Part shown: positions 1-7,448 of the stretch, piece by piece
Layout of the letters: each line of letters opens with the position of its first letter
Numbering within the stretch: position 1 is the stretch's first letter
Assembly (NCBI GenBank): GCA_018831265.1
Contig: JAHJCO010000031.1
Location: 1 to 64,000, forward strand
Direction: 5' to 3'
Source of the DNA: Actinomycetota bacterium
GTDB taxonomy: Bacteria; Actinomycetota; Geothermincolia; Fen-727; Anoxymicrobiaceae
DNA length: 64,000 nt
Made by a program: the position numbers and the translations under genes
Notes under the pieces: generated by a model
Databases searched by the model: none
What the model saw: only the letters and a program-made list of their open reading frames with translations
Told to the model about the DNA's origin: nothing

Positions 1-1
1 C

Positions 2-160
2 AACTCCAGGGCTTCCTTCAACGTGGCCGACACTGTAGCCGGAGAGTGGCAGGTGTCCACCAGGGTGACGGGCGACCAGCCGGTGATCGCGGAGAGGGCC
101 ATGTACTTCGGGGGCAGGACCGGTGGGCACGACTCGATAGGCCTCTGGTCGGCGGAATGA
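2..160 (+). CDS. C-terminal end of a surface protein (DUF5719-like), partial
   Basis: An open frame enters from the left edge and stops with TGA at 158-160, giving the last 52 residues of a longer protein. The visible end contains VIAERAMYFGGRTGGHDSIG, which resembles the C-terminal signature of DUF5719-type and related cell-surface proteins of Actinobacteria (ER-x-MYF, then a glycine-rich G-G-x-D-x-IG). No membrane segment or sorting signal is visible here. It points the same way as the tRNA that follows 48 bp downstream. Function cannot be assigned from the fragment; family placement is by motif recall only. Confidence 0.5.
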   Translation, partial: NSRASFNVADTVAGEWQVSTRVTGDQPVIAERAMYFGGRTGGHDSIGLWSAE

Positions 161-208
161 CGACGCTGCGCCCGGCATCGGTATGCTAGAATACGTTCAC
201 TCGAAACC

Positions 209-283
209 GGGCGTTTAGCTCAGCGGGAGAGCGCTGCCTTCACACGGCAGAGGTCACTGGTTCAAATCCAGTAACGCCCACCA
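209..283 (+). tRNA. tRNA-Val (anticodon CAC), CCA encoded
   Basis: A full cloverleaf is visible: acceptor GGGCGTT pairs with AACGCCC (273-279), discriminator A280 and an encoded CCA at 281-283. The anticodon stem CTGCC/GGCAG encloses loop TTCACAC, so the anticodon is CAC (valine, GTG codons). The T arm is ACTGG-TTCAAAT-CCAGT. A TAGAAT hexamer at 187-192 could be the -10 box, with no convincing -35. Bases 231-280 recur almost unchanged at 4101-4150, and the 3' end recurs at 358-382, which suggests use as an integration site. Confidence 0.95.
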
Positions 284-309
284 CTCCGTATTTCCCCGGT
301 TCTTGGATT

Positions 310-382
310 ACTGGATCTGCAATGTTGCGGTCACCGCTCGACGCAGTCGAGTGGGGCGGTTCAAATCCAGTAACGCCCACCA
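310..382. repeat. tRNA-Val 3'-end duplicate (frag1), possible att remnant
   Basis: Bases 358-382 repeat the last 25 bases of the tRNA-Val gene including CCA. They are preceded by GGTCACCGC, a perfect hairpin CTCGAC-gca-GTCGAG (337-351) and TGGGGC. The bases in front of TTCAAAT do not form a proper T stem with those behind it, so this is not a second tRNA. The same order (GGTCACCGC, hairpin of different sequence, TGGGGCGGTTCAAATCC) recurs at 4187-4263. The simplest reading is a tRNA 3'-end remnant left by site-specific integration. Confidence 0.6.
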
Positions 383-414
383 ACCAGGTTGATAAACCAT
401 CCGGTTGGAGGTAC

Positions 415-753
415 CTAGGTGACCTTCGCGGGATCCGCCCGAATGCACGCCTCGAGGGGTGGATGCGAAGCCGCGTCGCCGGCCGCGAGACTCACCCTCC
501 CGTTCGACCCGAACCGGGCACGGCACCTCTCCAGCATGCCGGACGAGGGGTCGACGCCCACCAGGCGTGCGGCCGGAAACCTGTCCGCGAGCACGGCCAG
601 TAGATTTCCGGTGCCGCAGCCGAGGTCGAGAACGTCGCCGGCGTCTCTCTCGGCCGCGATGTCCACGATCAGCTCAAGCGTCCTGAGGTACCTCGAACTT
701 GCAGGAAACATGTCATCGTATCTTTCGGCGATACCGTCCCAGTCAGGGGCCAT
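415..753 (-). pseudogene. Truncated class I SAM-dependent methyltransferase
   Basis: The first ~85 residues form the start of a Rossmann methyltransferase: WDGIAERYDDMF, the SAM-binding motif I VLDLGCGTGNLL, and motif II GVDPSSGMLERCR. The reading frame then drifts into an unrelated tail and stops at 415-417 after about 112 residues, against ~200-270 for the family, so the core after motif III is missing. The start at 753 is chosen because GGGGAG lies 7 bases upstream; longer in-frame starts lack a ribosome site. The break lies just inside the tRNA-derived repeat at 358-382, so truncation probably came with the recombination that made the island edge. It may once have acted with the adjacent glycosyltransferase on a small molecule. 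Confidence 0.6.
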
Positions 754-810
754 GCCCGTCACTCCCCTCTTCCCGTGCGATTCGCGCCCCCGCATCCCCG
801 CTCGACACCC

Positions 811-2046
811 TTACGCAAATGTTTCCCTTAGAAAGCGCGCCGCTCCACGAGGCCCTTCCTCGTGGGATTCCACGACGTCCTTGAACCGAAGCGCCTTCTT
901 CCTGGCTTCGTCGTCAGACAGGAGTCTCTCCACGGCGGAGCACACAGAATCGGGAGAGAGTTCCTTCCTCCTGATCCTGACGGCGAAACCTTTCCTGACG
1001 AGACACTCCAGGTTGCCCTCCTGCTCGGGCTGAAATGCTATGCCGACCACGGGCTTGCCCGCAAGGCAGGCCGTGTAGACTGTGCCCTGCCCGCCGTGGA
1101 TGACGGAGACGTCCGCCATGGGGTTCACTATGTGCGCAGGGACGAGGCCGGTCAGCACAACGTTATCCGGCACGCTAACCCTCATTCCCTCAAGCCTTTC
1201 CGCGACCGGGGCGATGACCCTGAAGGGCCTCCCTGTAAATCCCTCGATGAGCTCCCTGGTAGTCTCAGGATTCCCGGAGCTCCCCATTCCGAAGTAGACG
1301 ATGGGCTTGTCCCGCGGGATGTTCTCTACCGCCTCCGGCACGGGAATGTCGAGGCGCGTGATTATCGGACCTATGTAGCGAAAGTTCGTCGGGAGGTCCG
1401 TGATGCCCGTCATTTCCGGCACGTCGGTGAAAAGCAGGAAGTCGACCTCGAGGATGTATGCGAAGTTCTTGAAGGGGGTGAGCCCGTGCTCCTTCGCCAC
1501 CTGGTTGATCGGACCCACCAGCATGTTCGATTTCATGAGTGAGAACTTGTTCCATGCCCAGTTCAACCACCGTTCGGGCAGCCAGCGTAACATCGCGAAG
1601 TCCATAGGCTCCGGCCAGGTGGCCAGTCCCGCCTCGAAGAACGGCCTCGCGCCCGCCGCGGATATCTCCCAAACGAGGGGTACGCCCGCGACCTGGGCTG
1701 AAACGGGGACGCTGAGGTTGAACCCGGTGACGACGGCGGTGGGCTCGAGCTCGGCGAACGCTTTCACCTCGCTTCCTACCCGCTGCCTGATCTCGTCGGC
1801 GGTGTAGAAGTCCGCGCGCTTCTCCATCCTGTCCACCTCGAGCAGGTGCCTCTCCTTCTCGGGTGTCAGCCTGGGCTCCAGCTCTTTGATCGGAAATCCC
1901 GCCTTCCTTATCAGGTCGCTGTATCGCCCCCCGTAGCCGATGAATGCGGGGTCGAAGTCCCCGGAGCACGCCTCCGCTATGGCGAGCGTCCTGGTGACCT
2001 CCGACAGGTTCATCGTCGTGGGCGCGAAGACGATGGTCTTTTTCAT
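811..2046 (-). CDS. GT1-family (UGT/MGT-like) glycosyltransferase
   Basis: A 411-residue GT-B fold glycosyltransferase of the UDP-glycosyltransferase/macrolide glycosyltransferase type, expected to transfer a sugar from a nucleotide donor to a small acceptor in the cytoplasm. The N-terminal domain starts MKKTIVFAPTTMNLSEVTR. The C-terminal donor domain has IVYFGMGSSGN near residue 250, VLTGLVPAHIV, and the donor-binding signature SVIHGGQGTVYTACLAGKP followed by PEQEGN. AAAGGAAG lies 6 bases before the ATG. It is divergent from the exporter gene downstream of 2357 and lies inside the tRNA-Val-bounded segment. A pairing of sugar tailoring and export is a common resistance or secondary-metabolism theme, but acceptor and donor cannot be read from sequence. 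Confidence 0.85.
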   Translation of the reverse strand: MKKTIVFAPTTMNLSEVTRTLAIAEACSGDFDPAFIGYGGRYSDLIRKAGFPIKELEPRLTPEKERHLLEVDRMEKRADFYTADEIRQRVGSEVKAFAELEPTAVVTGFNLSVPVSAQVAGVPLVWEISAAGARPFFEAGLATWPEPMDFAMLRWLPERWLNWAWNKFSLMKSNMLVGPINQVAKEHGLTPFKNFAYILEVDFLLFTDVPEMTGITDLPTNFRYIGPIITRLDIPVPEAVENIPRDKPIVYFGMGSSGNPETTRELIEGFTGRPFRVIAPVAERLEGMRVSVPDNVVLTGLVPAHIVNPMADVSVIHGGQGTVYTACLAGKPVVGIAFQPEQEGNLECLVRKGFAVRIRRKELSPDSVCSAVERLLSDDEARKKALRFKDVVESHEEGPRGAARFLRETFA

Positions 2047-2356
2047 ACCGACTTCCTTTCGAAGCGCGAGGTCCCCCGTTGATACCTTCTTCCGGCTGAA
2101 ACGCTTTCACCAGCCTTATCATAGACCGCCCGCCCCTGACTACTAAATGTAGGCGAACGGTCCCCCTTGCATGGAGCGCATGGCTTTAATCCGCTCGGAC
2201 GGGCGCCGCGTGTAAATGCGGCTCATCCCGTGTCATGCACCTTGCGTTTCGCAAAGTGGTGGGCACCAAGCAAGAGAGGGGTTCTTCCATTCGGTCGCGC
2301 AATCGTGAAGAATGCAGAGCGGCGGCGGATAAGAAACGCGAGACGGGAGGGACGAA
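2047..2356. other. Divergent intergenic region
   Basis: This 310-bp gap separates the divergent glycosyltransferase and exporter genes and must hold both promoters. No convincing paired -35/-10 set is visible. A TATGAT-like hexamer on the minus strand about 70 bp upstream of the glycosyltransferase start is the best -10 candidate. Open frames across it are short and show no domain. No repeat or RNA element was recognised. Confidence 0.4.
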
Positions 2357-3907
2357 CTGGACGGAGCGGGAAACACCCTTTCGGACGTTGCAGGAGCCGG
2401 GGCGTACCCGAAGCGCTGGTGGGCTCTGGCCGCGATCTGCGTCCCCCTGATAATGGTCAGCATCGACGGAACGATCCTCAACGTGGCTCTTCCCACCATC
2501 TCGAACGCCCTTCACACGACATCAGCCCAGCTCATCTGGATCAACTCCGCCTACATAATCATACTCGGGAGCACGATCCTCCTGGGTGGTTCACTAGGGG
2601 ACAAGTACGGCCGCAAGTGGTTTCTCCTGCTGGGCCTCCTGGTGTTCGTGACCGGGTCGGTCTGGGCCGGCCTTTCAACGAAAGCTTATTCCCTAATCCT
2701 CGCGCGCGGCTTCATGGGCGTGGGCGGCGGCCTGATCATGCCGGCCACCTTGAGCCTTATCACGAACATCTTCCCCGACCAGGAGCGGGCCAAGGCGATC
2801 GGGGTGTGGGCAGGGATGGCCGGGATCGGCGTCGCGATCGGGCCGCTCGCCGGGGGCCTGCTGCTCACCTGGTTCTACTGGGGATCGGTCTTCTTCGTAA
2901 ACGTCCCGGTCGCCGCGATCGGGGTCATCGCCGTCTGGCGGCTCGTCCCGAACTCGAAGTCCTCCGACTCCCCGCCGCTCGACCTCGTGGGAGCGGCAAT
3001 CTCCTTCGTTGGATTGCTCGCGTTGTTTTTCGGCCTGATCCGCGGTCCCGACAGGGGATGGTCTGACCCCGGTGTGATCGCAGCATTCGTGCTGGCGGCC
3101 GTCCTCCTGGTCCTTTTCGTTCTGCTGGAGTTGAGGAAGTCGAATCCCCTGCTCGACGTGCGCTTCTTCAAGATACCGGAGTTCGCGTCAGGAGTGATAT
3201 CGATCGCGATAGGTTTCTTCGCACTGTTCGGCCTGATATACGTCCTCACGATCTACATCCAGATCGTGCTCTCGTATTCGCCGATGGAAGCGGGATTAGC
3301 GTTGCTTCCGTTCGCGCTGGTGCTTCTCGTCGGCTCGCCAATGGTGCCGAGGCTGGTCAAGTGGCTGGGCGGACGGACCGTTGTAGCCCTCGGCCTCCTG
3401 GTGATCGCATCGGGCATGATGGTCTTCAGGTTCGTCACGACCTCCACGACCTATCCGCTGATCCTGGCGGGGCTGGTCCTCGTGAGCGCCGGAATGGCCA
3501 TGGCTCAGGTTCCTTCGTCCGACGCGATCATGGGCTCCATACCGAGGGACAGGGCCGGCGAAGGTTCCGCGACGAACGCCGCGATCCGGCAGATTGGATC
3601 TTCGCTCGGAATCGCGCTCATCGGGGGTATCTCGAGCCTCGGATACAGGGTCGTGCTTTCGAAGACCTCGGCGTTCCAGGCGTTGTCGGGCACCGCGGCA
3701 CAGCAGGCAGAATCTGGCCTGAACGGCGCTCTCGCCGTCAGCCAGGGCATGGGGAATTCGGGCGCGGACCTGGCGAACGCCGCTAAAACGGCGTTCACGC
3801 GGGGGCTGGACGCGAGCATGATCCTCACTGCGGTCATAGCCTTCATCGGCGCGGTCATCGCCTATCGTTTCATCCCCAGGAAACCAACTCCGACCGCCGG
3901 ACGCTAG
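2357..3907 (+). CDS. MFS drug exporter, DHA2 (14-TMS) family
   Basis: A major facilitator exporter of the DHA2/EmrB-QacA type, predicted proton-coupled efflux across the cytoplasmic membrane. Helix 1 contains the DHA2 signature MVSIDGTILNVALPTI. Motif A is GDKYGRKW; RGFMGVGGGLIMPATLSLI and the motif-C-like GIGVAIGPLAGGLLL follow, and 14 hydrophobic segments are spread over the protein. The first ATG is at 2453, but the frame upstream reads RWWALAAICVPLI directly into helix 1, so an ATG start would remove half that helix. No ATG, GTG or TTG lies between the in-frame stop at 2330 and 2453. CTG at 2357 follows GGGAGG by 6 bases, so I place the start there; 2453 remains the conventional alternative. 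It lies in the tRNA-bounded cargo with the glycosyltransferase. Confidence 0.85.
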   Translation: MDGAGNTLSDVAGAGAYPKRWWALAAICVPLIMVSIDGTILNVALPTISNALHTTSAQLIWINSAYIIILGSTILLGGSLGDKYGRKWFLLLGLLVFVTGSVWAGLSTKAYSLILARGFMGVGGGLIMPATLSLITNIFPDQERAKAIGVWAGMAGIGVAIGPLAGGLLLTWFYWGSVFFVNVPVAAIGVIAVWRLVPNSKSSDSPPLDLVGAAISFVGLLALFFGLIRGPDRGWSDPGVIAAFVLAAVLLVLFVLLELRKSNPLLDVRFFKIPEFASGVISIAIGFFALFGLIYVLTIYIQIVLSYSPMEAGLALLPFALVLLVGSPMVPRLVKWLGGRTVVALGLLVIASGMMVFRFVTTSTTYPLILAGLVLVSAGMAMAQVPSSDAIMGSIPRDRAGEGSATNAAIRQIGSSLGIALIGGISSLGYRVVLSKTSAFQALSGTAAQQAESGLNGALAVSQGMGNSGADLANAAKTAFTRGLDASMILTAVIAFIGAVIAYRFIPRKPTPTAGR

Positions 3908-4100
3908 ACTCTCATCGATTGAAGCGGATAGGGGTGACATTCGGGGTCTCGTCGGTGTGGATTTGAACCGCGTGCGGGTGATATCCTCGATACGTTGATC
4001 GATTCCGCTCGAGAGGAGAAATCGCAGGGCGGCGTGAAGAGACATGCCTCAGGAATACGTTACCGAAATTACGGTTTGGTGCACTTAGTGGGCCGGGTCG

Positions 4101-4150
4101 GCGCTGCCTTCACACGGCAGAGGTCACTGGTTCAGATCCAGTAACGCCCA
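4101..4150 (+). pseudogene. tRNA-Val 3'-half duplicate
   Basis: These 50 bases match tRNA-Val positions 231-280 with a single A-to-G change in the T loop, covering anticodon arm, variable loop, T arm and 3' acceptor strand. The 5' part (4079-4100) keeps only a vague D-arm likeness and cannot pair as an acceptor stem, and no CCA follows, so it is not a functional tRNA. Length and extent (anticodon region to the 3' end) are typical of an att site left by a tRNA-targeting integrase. No integrase gene is present between the two copies. Confidence 0.75.
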
Positions 4151-4186
4151 CTCGCGCCATCCTCGAAACAGCGCCATGGCGTTGCT

Positions 4187-4263
4187 GGATGCACCACTTC
4201 CGGGGGTCACCGCGCGCCCGTAGCACCGGGCGCTTGGGGCGGTTCAAATCCCTCAACGCCCAC
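4187..4263. repeat. Second tRNA 3'-end-like fragment (frag2)
   Basis: This is the partner of the element at 310-382: GGTCACCGC, a perfect hairpin GCGCCCG-tagcac-CGGGCGC (4214-4233), then TTGGGGCGGTTCAAATCC, three substituted bases and AACGCCCAC. The hairpin arms differ from those of the first copy while position and flanks are kept. It follows the tRNA half-copy at 4101-4150 just as the first follows the intact tRNA, so a composite unit appears to be duplicated at both ends of the island. Confidence 0.55.
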
Positions 4264-4301
4264 TGCACTCCCTTCCTCCGGCGCTTGTGTCCGTGGCCGA
4301 T

Positions 4302-4565
4302 CTATCGCTTCCCGCGGGTGGCCTTGACCGACCTCTTCCGTGCCACGGGCTTCCCCGCGGACTGGGCCGAGAGCTCGTGGACGAGGTCGGCCAGGTCCTC
4401 CATCGTCTTCCTGGAGTCCTCGCGGAGCTTGAGTATCGCATCGAGGGCCCGTTTGTTGTCCAGGTCGAGCGCCTTCAGGACCGCCACCCCGAATGCCGCC
4501 TCCATATCGCTCGGCTGCGGGATTACCACCTGCGTCTCGGTGTTGTGCAACTCCAGGATCCCCAT
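4302..4565 (-). CDS. Small helical protein of unknown function
   Basis: An 87-residue protein with no recognised family. After MGILELHNTETQVVIPQ it is largely helical and charged (LRED, KTMEDLADLVHELSAQ), ending in a basic tail KRSVKATRGKR. The last part has an alanine/lysine-rich character seen in small nucleoid or phasin-like proteins, but no specific assignment is justified. A strong ribosome site GAGGAGGAG precedes the ATG, supporting a real gene. It lies 36 bp downstream of the DUF3795 gene on the same strand and could be co-transcribed with it. Confidence 0.55.
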   Translation of the reverse strand: MGILELHNTETQVVIPQPSDMEAAFGVAVLKALDLDNKRALDAILKLREDSRKTMEDLADLVHELSAQSAGKPVARKRSVKATRGKR

Positions 4566-4592
4566 CTCTCCTCCTCTCGTCGGAGCATAGGC

Positions 4593-5141
4593 TCACTTGT
4601 CCAATGATATACCGCGCGTCGTCGCAGTCTCGGTCAGGCCTGCCTTCATGGCCTTCGCCTTCTGCTTGACGTCTTCGCGGTCAACATCGCCTGATGCGAT
4701 CCGCTCCTCGACGTCCCTGACCGCTTCTTCGATGAGACCGATCGGCATCCGGGACACGGCGCGGCAGTAGAACGCCATCGACCTGCCTTCGTTGTAGTCG
4801 TCGAGCAGGCCCTCCAGGACGAGGCGGCGCCTCTTCTGGGCCTCGGTCCAGACCCGGAGGCCGTCCCTCACGATCGTCTCGAGGTTCTCGCCGGCGGTCG
4901 GCCACTCCATGACCTTTCTCCTGGTGAATACCTCACAGTCGGGGAACTCTTCGCAGTCCGAGCAGGACTCTACACCCTTCTTCCTGGTGGCGCACCGCCA
5001 GATGCTGCAGTAGCTGCCGACCTCCTCCGAGTGGCAGCCGGGGCAGCGGCTGGGAGCCACCGACTGGAACTTCGCACAGAACCCGCAGTACAGACCGCAG
5101 TACCCCGCGAGCGCCTCGTCATTCACGCCTTCGTGCCGCAT
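4593..5141 (-). CDS. DUF3795 cysteine-rich protein
   Basis: A DUF3795-type protein of about 182 residues. The family signature is clear: AGYCGLYCGFCAKF, CPGCHS, YCSIWRCATRKKGVESC, CSDCEEFPC-like spacing (SDCEEFPDCEVF), so a cluster of roughly ten cysteines near the N terminus probably binds zinc or an iron-sulfur cluster. The C-terminal half is helical (ERIASGDVDREDVKQKAKAM). The start at 5141 is chosen because GAAAGGG lies 7 bases upstream; a longer frame to 5384 would run into the divergent ABC gene's leader with low-complexity sequence. The biochemical role of the family is not established. Confidence 0.75.
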   Translation of the reverse strand: MRHEGVNDEALAGYCGLYCGFCAKFQSVAPSRCPGCHSEEVGSYCSIWRCATRKKGVESCSDCEEFPDCEVFTRRKVMEWPTAGENLETIVRDGLRVWTEAQKRRRLVLEGLLDDYNEGRSMAFYCRAVSRMPIGLIEEAVRDVEERIASGDVDREDVKQKAKAMKAGLTETATTRGISLDK

Positions 5142-5349
5142 TCCAGACCCTTTCTCGCAGTGGCCGCTTTCACTCTCCATCCATACCCTGATTCTTGCAC
5201 AGTTGTCGCACGCGCGGTCAAATAAAGATATGGTGACTCGAGCCCCCGGCCCGGCCGGCAGGACGCAGCCGGTCCAGCTAGAAGTAATCAGCGGAACAGC
5301 CTCCGTGGCGCTCGGACGGCGGCGCCGGACCAATCGGGAAAAGGCAGCA

Positions 5350-6270
5350 ATGGAACCAGTCGTAAAGACGGAGGGCCTCACCAAGCATTACGGAAAGGTG
5401 GTCGGTGTCGAGAATCTGGACCTCACCGTAGAGGAGGGTGAGATCTTCGGTTTTCTCGGCCCGAACGGCGCCGGCAAGACTACTACCCTACGGCTACTGA
5501 TGGGCATGCTCAGACCTACGGCGGGAAAGGCTGAGGTCCTGGGCTTGGACGCCTGGCGTCAGAGCGTCGCCGTCAATGCGAAGGTGGGCTACCTGCCCGG
5601 GGATGCCGCACTTTACGACCGCCTGACGGGCGAAAGGCATATCGAGTACATCGCGGATTTCAACGGGTCCGGCCGGGAACTCGGGATGACCCTCGCAGAG
5701 CGCCTGGAGCTGGACGTCTCCCGGAAGGTCGAGGGCTACTCGCGCGGCATGAAGCAGAAGCTCGCACTGATCCTGGCCTTGATGAAGAAGCCACCCCTGG
5801 TCATCCTGGACGAGCCCAGCAACGGGCTGGACCCACTGACGCAGATCGAGCTCTACGAGATACTCGGCGAGTTCCGCCGGGACGGGGTAACGGTCCTGTT
5901 CTCCTCGCACAACCTGCCCGAGGTCGAGCGGGTCAGCGGGCGCGTCGGCATCATCCGCAAGGGCACGCTGGTCGGCACCGAGAGGATCGAGGACCTTCGC
6001 AGCAAGAGGCTTAAGAACGTCGAGATAATCTTCCCCGAGAGCGTGCCGGAGCTGGTCCGGAATATCGAGGGAGTCAGCGAAGTCGAGGTCTCGGGTCGCA
6101 GGGTGCAGCTCAAGCTCAAGGGCGACATAAATCCGCTCATCGCGCTGCTGTCCGGATACCGGGTGACCGACTTCAGCGTCACCCACGCGAGCCTGGAAGA
6201 CGTCTTCCTCGAGTTCTACGGCCGGCAGGAGCGTGGAGCGGAGCCCAGCGAGGGCGGTGAGGCGGTTTGA
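5350..6270 (+). CDS. ABC-2 transporter ATP-binding protein
   Basis: A 306-residue ATPase that would drive an ABC-2 exporter from the cytoplasmic face. Walker A is GPNGAGKTTT, the signature region reads EGYSRGMKQKLALILA, and Walker B is LVILDEPSNGLDP, followed by the switch histidine in FSSHNLPEVE. The C-terminal extension (about 85 residues) is typical of NatA/CcmA-like exporters. The ATG at 5350 begins the domain directly (MEPVVKTEGLTKHYGKVVGV); the longer frame upstream is low complexity. The stop codon overlaps the TTG start of the permease gene (TTGA), so the two are translationally coupled. Confidence 0.9.
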   Translation: MEPVVKTEGLTKHYGKVVGVENLDLTVEEGEIFGFLGPNGAGKTTTLRLLMGMLRPTAGKAEVLGLDAWRQSVAVNAKVGYLPGDAALYDRLTGERHIEYIADFNGSGRELGMTLAERLELDVSRKVEGYSRGMKQKLALILALMKKPPLVILDEPSNGLDPLTQIELYEILGEFRRDGVTVLFSSHNLPEVERVSGRVGIIRKGTLVGTERIEDLRSKRLKNVEIIFPESVPELVRNIEGVSEVEVSGRRVQLKLKGDINPLIALLSGYRVTDFSVTHASLEDVFLEFYGRQERGAEPSEGGEAV

Positions 6271-7070
6271 ACCTCAACCTCTTCAAGAAGACGGTCTCCG
6301 ACCGCTGGCGCAGCACCGCGGTCTTCGGCGGTGGCATCCTGGCCTACGTACTGATGACCACGGCTCTGTATCCGACCTTCCGCGACATCAGCGGCATCGA
6401 AGAACTCCTCGACAAGTACCCGAAGGACTTCCTCAGGCTCTTCGGGGTCGAGAGCTTCGACATCACCAGCTTCGGCAACTTCGTGACCGCCGAGCTCCTG
6501 GGACTGATGTGGGTGATTATTGTTGTCGCTTTCGTGCTGGGGTTCGCCAGGAGCGTTATCGCCGGCGAGATCCACGACGGCACCATGGAGCTTCTGCTCT
6601 CGCAGCCGATTTCGCGCTGGTCTGTCGTCACCAGCCAGGCGCTGGCGATCGCCGCCGGGATCGTCACGCTGGTGGTCGTTACGGTCCTCGGGATCGTAGG
6701 GTTCGGGGCCGCGCTCGGGATCGAGATATTCTACAGGGGGTTCTTCGCCTTCATACCTGTGGGGATCTGCCTGCTGCTGGCGATCGCCGGCTACTCCCTG
6801 CTCTTTTCAACGCTGCTGAAGGACCCGCGCAGGGTGGTTATGGCGTCGGCCGGGCTGACCCTCGCCTTCTACATGCTGCACTTCGCGGGAGCGTACTGGC
6901 GGGTAGCCGACAGGATGGACGTCTTCGGGATATTCCACTACTACAACCCGGCAAGCGTCATAGACAGCGGGACGGTGCCGGTCGGCAGCCTGCTGGCACT
7001 CCTCGCTTTCGCGGCGGTGGGGTTCACCGCCAGCCTGGTGGTATTCCGGCGCCGGGACGTCGCACCCTGA
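6267..7070 (+). CDS. ABC-2 transporter permease
   Basis: A 267-residue integral membrane protein beginning at TTG 6267, inside the stop codon of the ATPase gene. The N terminus LNLFKKTVSDRWRS precedes six hydrophobic segments. The stretch ARSVIAGEIHDGTMELLLSQ is the characteristic ABC-2 permease motif (E-x-x-x-GTxELLLSxPISR) and is followed by RWSVVTSQAL. With the preceding ATPase it forms a complete two-gene exporter of the Nat/bacitracin-efflux type. Substrate unknown. Confidence 0.85.
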   Translation: MNLNLFKKTVSDRWRSTAVFGGGILAYVLMTTALYPTFRDISGIEELLDKYPKDFLRLFGVESFDITSFGNFVTAELLGLMWVIIVVAFVLGFARSVIAGEIHDGTMELLLSQPISRWSVVTSQALAIAAGIVTLVVVTVLGIVGFGAALGIEIFYRGFFAFIPVGICLLLAIAGYSLLFSTLLKDPRRVVMASAGLTLAFYMLHFAGAYWRVADRMDVFGIFHYYNPASVIDSGTVPVGSLLALLAFAAVGFTASLVVFRRRDVAP

Positions 7071-7092
7071 GCGCAGGCGGTAAGCCGCCGGA

Positions 7093-7290
7093 TCAGTCCT
7101 TGGTCTTGGTCACGTCGATGCGCGTGTCCTCGCCGGGCATATCGAACACGTCGACGGTCGTCGTGTAGCCATCCTGCGAGATCTGCCAGGTCGCGTTCTG
7201 CTCCTTGAAATCGTTGGTGGTGTTCTCGGCTGGTGCCCCCAGGTTCTCCGTGAACCAGTCCACGACGGCGCCGAAGTCGTCGAACGACAA
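7093..7290 (-). CDS. Small acidic protein, possible N-terminal frameshift
   Basis: About 65 residues of natural-looking sequence (FDDFGAVVDWFTENLGAPAE, then TTVDVFDMPGEDTRIDVTK) with no recognised family. Its only in-frame start is TTG at 7290 and lacks a close ribosome site. A strong GGAGGAGG followed by ATG lies at 7307-7309, but in a frame offset by one base that gives an arginine-rich shadow. Removing one base between 7302 and 7307 would join that ATG to the good frame as MKSAGSLSFDDF. Either the gene is slightly broken, there is a sequencing error, or TTG is used. It is convergent with the ABC permease gene. Confidence 0.5.
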   Translation of the reverse strand: MSFDDFGAVVDWFTENLGAPAENTTNDFKEQNATWQISQDGYTTTVDVFDMPGEDTRIDVTKTKD

Positions 7291-7448
7291 TGACCCGGCA
7301 GAACTTCATTCCTCCTCCAATCCTTCCATCTTGACGCAGTGCCGAGGATCACACCCGGTGGCGGTTCGTCCAATGATCTGCCGAGGACCGGGCAGCCCGA
7401 GTGCGATACAATCGCTCCCAGAGTCCGCCTGGCATGGGAGGTGACCGG

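Noticed and set aside
310..382. A second tRNA gene after tRNA-Val
   Set aside because: Only the 3' 25 bases match; no acceptor or D arm can be formed and the T stem does not pair.
6941..7309. 122-residue arginine-rich protein starting at the strong ribosome site
   Set aside because: The reading frame is an arginine-rich shadow of the natural-looking frame one base away and overlaps the ABC permease gene.
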